Below, piece by piece: positions 18,601 to 25,777 of a stretch of 64,000 bases of DNA. Positions within the stretch are counted from its first letter, which is position 1. Every line of letters begins with the position of its first letter. A model generated the notes under the pieces. The model was not told the origin of the DNA and did not search any database. It saw only the letters and a program-made list of their open reading frames with translations. The stretch covers positions 1,628,001 to 1,692,000 of the forward strand of contig CP140192.1 of the NCBI GenBank assembly GCA_037349495.1, in the 5' to 3' direction. The translations under genes and the position numbers were made by a program. The DNA comes from Lotmaria passim. Its lineage: Eukaryota; Euglenozoa; Kinetoplastea; Trypanosomatida; Trypanosomatidae.

Positions 18601-21600
18601 GTTTGGGTTTTCGACGCGGAAGGTGAAGGTCTCGTTGAACCGCGGCTCCGTCGTGTCAAACTGCACACGCGACCGGTGCGACTCGCAAATGGTGGAGAGC
18701 AGCACGTACGGATTCGGCTGGTCGCGCGTGGGCTTCAACAAGTTTGTGCAGCTGAGCAGCCGCACGCGCAGCTGCATTTGCGATGACGAGCCGCGCGCGT
18801 CAGACTGCGCCTCGCTGCCGCTCCCCGAGAGGGCCGACGCGTTCGGTGAATCGGCGGTGTCGGGGGTAGCGAAGTCGAACGACACGGATGCCTCCCTTTC
18901 CGCGTCAGACGCGACATTCGAGTTGAGGAGACTGTCTACGGCGGTGGAGCAGAACTCCTCGACGGAGTGGATGCCGCCGTCCATCAAGTTCAGCGTCGGC
19001 ACGTGCGACGCGCGCGAGCGGGCAGACCTAAACGACGCCGTGTCCTGATCCGCCACGACGTGCGTGTTCGTGGCGGTGCTGTTTGACGAGTTGTCGTCAC
19101 CCTCAGTGCCGGCAATGGCCGGGCTGACATTGCGGAGCCCGCGGCCCGGCGCCATGGGGTGCTGCAAGTACTTCTTGAAGTTGCTCCACCGCTGCCCGAC
19201 TGCACCGGCCCCGTGCAGCAGTCCAGGCCTCGCGCGGGGTGACGTTGCGGTGCTGTTTGTGTCAGACCGGACGCCGTCCCCCGTCGCGCCCGGCGACCCG
19301 CTGCGGCGGTCCCGTGTGCCCTCCATCACCACCGGCGCCCGGAGGCCCTTGTGCGCCGCATGCCGCTTCAGGAGACGCAGTCGAGTCTGGTCCACCAGGT
19401 TCAGATCGACGACGGTGTATTTGAAGCCGACGGTGCCCATCTCCTTCGTCTTACCGTTCTTCTTCTCCAGCAGCAGCGGGAGCCAGTCGTCGTACGGCTT
19501 TGCAGGCTGCACATCTGCCAATGGGATGACGGCGCGGCCGATCTCCTCGTCCTTACCAATGTCAGACTGGTCCATCACGACGAGGGTGATCGACATGTCG
19601 CCAGGACGGTCGTAGTAGAACTCGCAGAACTCGAAGTAGTCGGGCTCGTCGTTGGACTTGACCGTTTTCGTCTGATACGCGTCAATGCCGAGACGCACGA
19701 CCACATACGGGTTCACGCCGCTCAGGCCGGAACGCAGCCCGCGGCAGCCAATGATGGTGAAGTACAGGGCGTAGGTCGGGTCCTCGTCGCCGTACTGCAG
19801 GCCCAGCTGCGCCATAAAGGACTCCATGTCGAACACCGTCGCCACGGCCAGGTTTACGCGGTGCAGGCTCTCCGGGACACGGCGGTGCACGTAGCGGCGC
19901 AATCGGCCGGTTAAGCTGTCCTCGAGCGCCGTGTCCACCTCGTATGTGTGGCCCACCTCGTCGCTGTAGAGGTTCAGGCGGACGATGCCACTGAAGTACG
20001 CATCGCGCGTGCCGGCGGCGCCGACGAGGTAAAGGTTGCGCTTGTTCATCACCCCGCGCTGCGTGTTGAGGCAGCTGAAGTCAACGCGGCCGTAGATGAC
20101 GTCCTCGCGGCACGCGTCGACGACCTCGATGCGGATGAGGTCTGTCTCGCGCACCACGTCGAACATGTAGTTCTCCTTCACCTTTGTCGGCGCAAACTGG
20201 CTAACCATCATGGACTTGGTGCGCACGGTCGAGGCGCCCATGCTGATGAGCAGCCGGACCTCTCGCTCATCCATGTCGAGCTCCGCGGACTCGCGGAGCG
20301 AGACAAGGGACTCTACTGCAACAAGCAGGCGCACCGTGCCCGGTTCGCGACCATACTCGATGACAAGGTCCTGCATGAACTCCTCCAGCTCCCCCACGCG
20401 CGCCTTGACCAGCACATCGACCTCGGGCAGGCGGAGCGTGTCGTAGCGTACGAAGAAGCGGCTGAGACGCTCGTAGAAGTTGTCCACACTCTCGGCGGCG
20501 TCGAGCGGGGTGAGGCCGAAGTTCACCGGGCGGGCGAGCAGGTGGGCGACGCCGTTGGCGGACATGCGCGTGACGCCCTCGCCGACGCATAGGAACATGT
20601 TGCGCCGCGAGACGTGGCCCAGCGAAAGCGGCGCCGCGCTCACGCAACAGCGTCCGATCTCGTACGTCTTGCCCGCGCCGCGGCCGATCAAGATCACCAT
20701 GACGTAGAAGCGGTGCGGGTTGACCACGTCGAGCGTGACGGTGTTAGCCTCGGTCCAGACAATGGTGTTCTGCAGCGACGTCATTTCCGTCGAGAAAGCC
20801 TCCGCTTCGCTGCGCAGCACCACAAAAACGTCGTCGGAGCCGAGGAAAGACATGTTCCACCGGTCCTTCTCCAGGTTCGTGCACCCTTCAACCCTCACGA
20901 CCATGCCAAAGTCGCCAGGCTCGGCGTCGCCGTACTGCGCACAAAGACGCGTTATGAGCTCCTCGAAGGTCTCGTTCTCGTCCGGCACATCGACCGTCAA
21001 CTCCGGGCGGCCGCCGAGGCAAATCTTGTGCGTGATTAGCTGCCGCGGCGCGTTCGCCTGTCTCGTCGCGCCGTCAGCGGAGGCAGCTGACGCCGCATCG
21101 TTGCCACCGCCGCTGCGGCGACTACTGTCTGACGTGGTCATCGCCGATTGGCCTGGCTGTGGCGAGACGGAGAGCGGCTCTGACGCGGTCGCCTTTAGAC
21201 GGCCACGCGTCTTGGACGCTGCGAGAGAGCGGTTGGTGAGTGTGGGGGCGTTGAGGCCGTTTGACCGCAGCAACTCCGATGGGTTGCGCACGTGGGCCAT
21301 CATCACGTCCAGCATCTGCACTTTTGGCTTGTCATGGCGGAGGAGAAAGCGGCGCAGGCGGCGGACGTTTGCCTCCTCAAGAGCGTCGTCGAGGCGCAGC
21401 TGGCTAGGCGGCTCGCCGAGGGTGTCGGATTCAAGCGAGATGGTCACCGTACCAGTAATGCCGGGCGGGAGGGACTGCCGAAGGAGGGACGGGCCGACCT
21501 GCTCGACAGCCGCGTACGGCGGTTTCGAGCCGGCGCCGTCCGCCGCGGACGCGCCCTCCGGCAGGCCTGCCGCAGACGATGTCAGGGGGCCAAGCGGGGT

Positions 21601-22083
21601 GCCCAAGCTGAAGGTGCGGCGCTTGCGTTGGTTGTGCACGAGTCGCTGGATCGCGATGAAGCACCGCCCCAGCAGCACCGGTGGCGTCGAGCTGGACGAG
21701 GAGCCACCACCCGCGCCGCTGCTCCCACCAGACCCGACCGGCCCGCTCACCAGCGCGTTTGGCTCGTCGGTGTCGTCGCTGTTGGTGCAGTTCTGCGTAC
21801 GCACGACGCCACGCGTGGCAGTCACAATGCCGATGCCCGGCAGCACGAGCCCCACCGGCTCCTGCACATCGTACACCGAGATCTCAATCACGGCGAGACG
21901 GTGCGTGTTGCCAACGAAAAAGCTGTCGTTGTAGGACGGCTCGAAGGTGTCCTGCTTCACCCGCGTCTGAAATCGGTACGTCCCGTCCACGACAACGGTA
22001 ATGCGTGGATTAATGCTGCAGTTGCCGTTGACGGCGGGGCGGTACAGCTCGCATTTGTGTATCTTGATAGTTAGTTTGCCCAT
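15604..22083 (-). CDS. Giant multi-C2-domain protein, 2,159 aa
   Basis: Starts at an ATG at 22083, directly opening an N-terminal C2 domain (MGKLTIKIHKCELYRPAV). I count about nine C2-like units: roughly residues 1-220, 390-525, 585-710, 772-900, 1103-1230, 1310-1420, 1490-1600, 1690-1810 and 1870-2010. Most are preceded by a helical module of the form R-L-x-R-(F/Y)-...-P-x-x-L-...-V-D, ending in a Y-G-(P/D/R)-E-(P) turn (IEYGREPGTV, LQYGDEDPTY, EKYGPEPSNF). Disordered linkers lie near 280-345, 900-1100 and 1610-1690. The C-terminal 120 residues (YVRYYMRRICRLLSHYD, MVARWGPEVDD) form a domain shared with the downstream gene. Typical calcium ligands are mostly absent: two domains read NPYV where calcium-binding C2s read DPYV. 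It is probably a cytosolic scaffold at a membrane or cytoskeletal junction. I cannot name a characterised orthologue. Confidence 0.92.
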   Translation of the reverse strand: MGKLTIKIHKCELYRPAVNGNCSINPRITVVVDGTYRFQTRVKQDTFEPSYNDSFFVGNTHRLAVIEISVYDVQEPVGLVLPGIGIVTATRGVVRTQNCTNSDDTDEPNALVSGPVGSGGSSGAGGGSSSSSTPPVLLGRCFIAIQRLVHNQRKRRTFSLGTPLGPLTSSAAGLPEGASAADGAGSKPPYAAVEQVGPSLLRQSLPPGITGTVTISLESDTLGEPPSQLRLDDALEEANVRRLRRFLLRHDKPKVQMLDVMMAHVRNPSELLRSNGLNAPTLTNRSLAASKTRGRLKATASEPLSVSPQPGQSAMTTSDSSRRSGGGNDAASAASADGATRQANAPRQLITHKICLGGRPELTVDVPDENETFEELITRLCAQYGDAEPGDFGMVVRVEGCTNLEKDRWNMSFLGSDDVFVVLRSEAEAFSTEMTSLQNTIVWTEANTVTLDVVNPHRFYVMVILIGRGAGKTYEIGRCCVSAAPLSLGHVSRRNMFLCVGEGVTRMSANGVAHLLARPVNFGLTPLDAAESVDNFYERLSRFFVRYDTLRLPEVDVLVKARVGELEEFMQDLVIEYGREPGTVRLLVAVESLVSLRESAELDMDEREVRLLISMGASTVRTKSMMVSQFAPTKVKENYMFDVVRETDLIRIEVVDACREDVIYGRVDFSCLNTQRGVMNKRNLYLVGAAGTRDAYFSGIVRLNLYSDEVGHTYEVDTALEDSLTGRLRRYVHRRVPESLHRVNLAVATVFDMESFMAQLGLQYGDEDPTYALYFTIIGCRGLRSGLSGVNPYVVVRLGIDAYQTKTVKSNDEPDYFEFCEFYYDRPGDMSITLVVMDQSDIGKDEEIGRAVIPLADVQPAKPYDDWLPLLLEKKNGKTKEMGTVGFKYTVVDLNLVDQTRLRLLKRHAAHKGLRAPVVMEGTRDRRSGSPGATGDGVRSDTNSTATSPRARPGLLHGAGAVGQRWSNFKKYLQHPMAPGRGLRNVSPAIAGTEGDDNSSNSTATNTHVVADQDTASFRSARSRASHVPTLNLMDGGIHSVEEFCSTAVDSLLNSNVASDAEREASVSFDFATPDTADSPNASALSGSGSEAQSDARGSSSQMQLRVRLLSCTNLLKPTRDQPNPYVLLSTICESHRSRVQFDTTEPRFNETFTFRVENPNIDFLSVTVLTETPYGSRKLGHCTLSMRNVQRDTMRTRWTSLVVHPFKPNAMECGSIYLSLGAINFGMEYLPSMDAENRLREQIREYLTGHAPQQLHRLEWYVGEFSKLESVLLGGWLHDAGNVGVSTGGVGSRLALEGRLGGAAAMERRMHAADLELFIYGVSHLYSNKFLAEGSVVVKARVNNRTIGKTKSVTGAQGSFVFPEGQEPLRFSVDEPATTLVKLSVILNRKTASGCCFLSLADLHRGITKERTLMLVLESKSSHAEPIGLITLGVLSNNFGSSAPAPTEEDLALHSRLTRFCYYYIPSELAMVDVKYATTLNIAAYLSRVAEKYGPEPSNFHLRVTVDRVRNLRVQRDNARVHLYCIVRIGLQEFHSSIVEGESEFVFCESFDLVVGLPSKEKVELIVMRYYPARNIEVGRTAAALNTVDTQEENQLELALIDHAGTKAASVCGVLKVSLYPHDFGREQRNHFRVQSSFDYDIEGHSAMAQTTHSSMPSMSTAPNEAQQQQQQWRRRGDSGSATPTMEVRRSSTDLQSDKESPHLSQQIVVKRAGLSVSREPSVLLRDGTSASVTIVGFAGLTLKDTEVYVRVSERDKVLLRTKPIPVDQLVALEPASATFTIDNVVANNETTYTLKLGVRRVFSADALCHADFCVALCPANRTVEKRLRLYDENGQFLGICRLSVSMPNVRLPAQQWRHLAPGAFELLMDDIASLLATYTPKDLRRLDVLLCRSPDLRTMHKSLRLQLAPSVVASVYLAVHKIDFDNATLRHSCVVTATVGQFVAEAQRRAPGASPVYPYGMSRDGIAKLDFPLLRVDISETGSSALLTLSVGDRASKSKVEELGRTVVSLRALLTPAVYTMSEKVMVPLVSVRHAANRVHATLIGTITFSILPPSFESYSTAVRFTSSVVEGFDRAYVRYYMRRICRLLSHYDANSLVDIHARIYENYVASRGWEKGLPTYLADMVARWGPEVDDCEPPPVIGKETALGEKKLQTDA

Positions 22084-23099
22084 GGGTGCATACGACTACT
22101 AGTGATGTAAAGAGAGACGGGCTTGTGAGCCCAAATAAAAAGAGCGTGTATATATATTATCTCTCGTATTCCTTCTTCCTTTTTGTTGTTGTTGTATCTG
22201 TACAGGCAAATCACTTTGCACCTTTCAGTTTGGCTTCTCAGGTACCCTTTCTCTCCTACAGGGGAACTTTTTTTTTTTCCTCCGTTTACTGTTTTAACAG
22301 TGCAGTTTATAAGCAAATAGACATATATATACACTTATATATGTATATACTCTTTTTTTTTTTTTTCATACACATACGAGTGGGGGTTTGTTGTTATTGT
22401 TGTTCTCTCGCTTCTTCAACAAAGAGTATTCGAAAACCCAGAATAAAACAAAAAGAGATATAGTGTACAAAAACGAAATATTGTGATTGGAAACAAACAA
22501 AAGAAAAAAAAAGCAACCGTGGAAAAAAAAAAAAACAGAGGCTTTAAAACACCGTATTTTCCATGCGTCAGCGAAACGTCAATGTGAAGCAACGTTCCGT
22601 ACTTTTTCACATAAAAATGAAAGAGCTTTTTCCTTGCTGTGTGTGAAGCAGATGTGTAGGTGAATGTAAAAAAAGGAGAAGAAAGAAAAAAAAAAAAAAG
22701 CAAAGCGAAGGAAGTGAAGAAAAAGAAAAGAGATATACATGGAAACCCACATGCAGACAACAGCAAAAAAAAAAAAAACAAAGAATAGCTACCAGAAGGG
22801 AGAAGAACAATAGACATTTGCTCGATACTCTTCTTTCCTTAGTTATTATTATCTGGTCTGCGCACAGTGCACTAAGCGTAGACAGTGGAAGTTGCAAGAA
22901 GTGCTACGTCATCTGGAACGAGTGGCTCAACACGAAAGAAATGACACCGAGCCAGAATCCACCAGAATGAGGCCTCACGTTGCTAGTTGTTCATCATAAC
23001 GGAAGTTCCTTTTTTAATGATTACTCGTGCTGTTTAATTACGCGGTGAGAATTAAGCAAGCAAGCACAAATCTGCTGTCGCCCCAAGGCCTACATTTGC
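22084..23099. other. Spacer upstream of the 2,159 aa gene
   Basis: One kilobase of AT-rich spacer. A C/T-rich stretch on the sense strand (about 22125-22108) followed by AG at 22100-22099 is the likely splice acceptor, only some 15 bases before the ATG at 22083. TA-rich runs lie near 22321-22350. The part near 22860-23090 has few homopolymers and looks like ordinary 3' UTR of the SET gene. Confidence 0.6.
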
Positions 23100-24764
23100 C
23101 TACGTAAGGTGATCCGCATAATAGCGGAGCGTCAACACCTCAGAGGTCAGAGTGTCGCGAATTAACTGCTGACGCATCACATCCCGGTCAGAGTCGCTGA
23201 ACACGTGTGCGAGAACCGCCTCTTGACGACGAGCAGCTGCGATTCTGATCGCCGCAAAAAGCCGCACCGCACGCGCAAGCGCCGCTGTCGGCGGAGGAGC
23301 CCATTCAACTGTGATACGATGGTACAAGTCCTCATACGCCGCCTTGGGAGCCGTGAGAAGGTAGATCGTCGCGGCCAGCACGCGTGTGTGCCGCCCCACC
23401 TCCTTTGCGTGCTCGCTTTCGGTGCTCCAGCGAAATGTCGCAACGCCCTCCTCTGCCTCTTCTGCCGCCCAGGTCGCGTAGGGTCGCACCAGGTACAGCC
23501 CTTCGTCGAAGAGAAGCCCGAGCCGCTGCAGCTGCTCCACGCGACGCGTTATCTCTCGGTGAACGGTCGTCACGGCAGTGGGGGAGTCGTTGCCAAAAAG
23601 CTCCGGCTTCCAGTCGCCGCGAACACGATTAGCACTGCCATCATAGCCACCCTCAGGCGCAGCATGGGCACCTGTGTCCGCCATGTTGTCGTCGCAGAGG
23701 TACTTCGCAACCAGCTCCGCGGAGTCCTCCCACATCATATCTGCGTCGCCAGCCACCGCAGTCATGTAGTGCATCACCGTCGCCACAGTAGCCAGCGAGG
23801 CAGCCGAGCAGCGGACAAAGTCGTTGCGGAGGACCGCCTTGGTGATAAATTGGAACTCCACAGCGAAGCGCGCCGCACCGATGCGGCCGTAGCAGCCGTA
23901 TACCTGCTCTCCTTTCTTCACCGCGCGTGTCGTGACGACGGTGAAGGCCGTCGCGTGTTTGCGACCACCACCGCGCACCTCGAAGGTGGTGTTCGCAACG
24001 AAGGAGTGATTCAAGATGTCCAGTCCAGGGAGTAGATAGGGGCCCTCGCGTCCTGCCAGCTCCTCGCGGTGAAAATTTCGGGAAAAGACCTGGGCAAGGC
24101 AGTCGCAGAAGAGTGTGAAAGTGGTCTTTTCCGGCGGCCAGACCTCTGGCGCAGAAGCCACGATCTGCTGCGCTGCGTCCCACCGCTCGCCGACACGCAG
24201 CTCATGGAGCGCCTGGGCAACGCTGGTGAGGGAGGACAGAGACAAAGCACAACTACAGTTCATGTGGCAGCTGTCGTTGCTGCTGCTGCTGCTACGATCC
24301 GCAGCGCTTGCCTCTAGAGCGTCTGCTGCTACAGGACTCACGCCCAGCGCAGCTGCCTGTGCGGGTGTCAAATCGAAGAGGTGGTGGTCCATGCGAGGAC
24401 ACGCCTCCAGCCAGGGACGCCACGGCGAGGTGGGTCGACACAGCTCCGACAGGAGCACCAGCGCGTCAAAGAGCGCCGCGTCTTCCATGGCGGCGGGAGA
24501 GGCGTGCAGCACCGTCACGCACGGCGACGTCGCTGCATCCTTCATGTACGGAGAGATGCCGGACGCTTCAGGGCAGCTGATGACCACGGTCCCAACTGGC
24601 AGCGGACGGGCGGTGAAGACGCCCATGCCCATCGTCTTGGTCGGCACGAGAAATGCCACATCCGGATGGAGAAAAATGTCGTGCTTCTTGGCGTACTTGG
24701 CAAAGGCCTGCGGGGACGGGTTCTTGCCTAGATAGGAGGTAAAAGCAGGAGGTGAAGACGTCAT
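23100..24764 (-). CDS. SET-domain protein methyltransferase (SETD3/Rubisco-LSMT-like), 554 aa
   Basis: Begins at the ATG at 24764. Motifs of the split SET domain of the SETD3/SETD6/Rubisco large-subunit methyltransferase class are visible. These are MGMGVFTARPLPVGTVV (about residues 45-61) for the first SET strand, FSRNF near 227-231, the cofactor/catalytic motif DILNHS at 249-254, and GEQVYGCYG at 285-293 with the tyrosine expected at the active site. The insert between the SET halves includes a Ser/Asp/Cys-rich loop (about 150-175). Residues from 310 on are helical, as in the substrate-binding domain of this class. Such enzymes transfer a methyl group from S-adenosylmethionine to lysine or histidine of non-histone proteins; the substrate here is unknown. 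Length is normal for the class. Confidence 0.8.
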   Translation of the reverse strand: MTSSPPAFTSYLGKNPSPQAFAKYAKKHDIFLHPDVAFLVPTKTMGMGVFTARPLPVGTVVISCPEASGISPYMKDAATSPCVTVLHASPAAMEDAALFDALVLLSELCRPTSPWRPWLEACPRMDHHLFDLTPAQAAALGVSPVAADALEASAADRSSSSSNDSCHMNCSCALSLSSLTSVAQALHELRVGERWDAAQQIVASAPEVWPPEKTTFTLFCDCLAQVFSRNFHREELAGREGPYLLPGLDILNHSFVANTTFEVRGGGRKHATAFTVVTTRAVKKGEQVYGCYGRIGAARFAVEFQFITKAVLRNDFVRCSAASLATVATVMHYMTAVAGDADMMWEDSAELVAKYLCDDNMADTGAHAAPEGGYDGSANRVRGDWKPELFGNDSPTAVTTVHREITRRVEQLQRLGLLFDEGLYLVRPYATWAAEEAEEGVATFRWSTESEHAKEVGRHTRVLAATIYLLTAPKAAYEDLYHRITVEWAPPPTAALARAVRLFAAIRIAAARRQEAVLAHVFSDSDRDVMRQQLIRDTLTSEVLTLRYYADHLT

Positions 24765-24813
24765 GGCTGAACACTAAGGCGCCAGTACCAATCCTTCGAG
24801 GGAAGAACAAATC

Positions 24814-24850
24814 AAAAAAAAAAAAAGAGAGAGAAAAGGAAAAAAGAAAA
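24814..24850 (-). promoter_or_regulatory. Polypyrimidine tract for the SET-domain gene
   Basis: The sense strand has a C/T-rich stretch ending in 13 T (24826-24814). AG dinucleotides follow near 24798, 24776 and 24769, so the leader before the ATG at 24764 would be short. The arrangement is typical of trans-splice acceptors; the exact AG cannot be chosen by eye. Confidence 0.5.
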
Positions 24851-24978
24851 CGTCAAGTAAAAAGAAGAAACGATTCGGAATTGTATAAGCACACGCACTT
24901 ATTTTTCGAGAAAACGAGGTAAGTAAAGCTGAAACACGCCAGCGATGATCCCAAGCATAACCTTCATCACTTGCAAAG

Positions 24979-24979
<1 letters not shown>

Positions 24980-25011
<32 letters not shown>
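24980..25011. repeat. (TA)16 microsatellite
   Basis: About sixteen TA units in a row, the longest dinucleotide tract in the window, about 220 bases upstream of the SET gene start on the sense strand. Confidence 0.95.
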
Positions 25012-25015
<4 letters not shown>

Positions 25016-25425
25016 GCTTTTTGGGGAACAGAAAAAACCCAACGGTGTTTCTAAAAGGAATCCACAAGAAACAAATACGCAGGTTGATTTGCCTTTCCTG
25101 AGCAAAGAGTGCACATTCTCACTTTGGTGTCCTTAAGAGCTGTAAAGAGCGCGGCTAAACAGTGTGCACACTTCTGAATCTCACTGAAGAAGTTGCTCCT
25201 CTTTACCTCTTTCCGTCCTTCAATTCTATCAAGCTTTCCTACTTGTATTTGTATGTGTGTCTGTTTTTTTTTTTTTTTCATAATTCCCTTTCGAGCTAGA
25301 AAAAAAACCTGTACATACCAGCCCTACGCGCTTTCCACTTTCACGCTGCTGCTGCGTCACGTATTCGTGCGCTCCACAATACCTTAATCAGATGAGAAAA
25401 AATGCACAGTGATAACTGAAACGGG

Positions 25426-25475
25426 GGCAGTAGAAAGAGCGCAGACGTGCTTGACGGAAAGCACGCTCTACTGCC
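25426..25475. other. Candidate structured RNA element: 17 bp bulged hairpin
   Basis: The + strand arm GGCAGTA (25426-25432), GAGC (25437-25440) and GTGCTT (25447-25452) pairs exactly with the unbroken arm AAGCACGCTCTACTGCC (25459-25475). This leaves one-sided bulges of four and six bases and a six-base loop. Either strand could fold. It is GC-richer than its surroundings. On the sense strand it lies about 300 bases past the stop codon of the trypanothione-synthetase-like gene, so it may be a 3' UTR element or a small RNA. I found no AGA box expected of a trypanosomatid H/ACA snoRNA directly after either arm. Confidence 0.55.
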
Positions 25476-25777
25476 TGTTTGACCATTAGAATTACATTCA
25501 AATCGCGCCATTAGCCTTTTCAGTCATCTTTTCCCCTATCGTCTTCCTTCTTGAATTGTACAGCGTGCACCCGACATTCCACCCACTCTGTCCTCAGCCG
25601 TTTCGCATGTTTCACCCTATACAATGAAGAAAGAGAAAAGAAAAGAACAGCCTGCCAAAGAGACTACAGAAATGGGAGTTTTTTTTTTTTTCTTGTAGCA
25701 TTGCGAGTGTTCCACTCACGCGTACGAGCCTGGCATACAACAGACGCCGTCTTGCTCTCCCCCGCAGCCAGAGAGAC

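Larger units (their letters stand above)
24765..25777. other. Spacer between the SET gene and the trypanothione-synthetase-like gene
   Basis: About 1 kb without a gene. It contains the splice signal of the SET gene, a long TA microsatellite and a striking bulged hairpin (25426-25475), each listed separately. Frames on either strand are short and homopolymer-derived. Confidence 0.6.

Noticed and set aside
9110-22083. Long + strand frames antisense to the multi-C2 genes (for example 340 codons at 11273-12295)
   Set aside because: They are Arg/His/Ala-rich shadows caused by high GC3 in the real genes on the minus strand.
22985-23000. ATGATGA on the sense strand, another possible box C
   Set aside because: No CTGA D box at a suitable distance downstream and no closing stem.
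24980-25011. TA tract considered as a TATA box or origin-like element
   Set aside because: Kinetoplastid Pol II units lack TATA promoters between genes, and similar TA tracts occur in several spacers; it is better described as a microsatellite.
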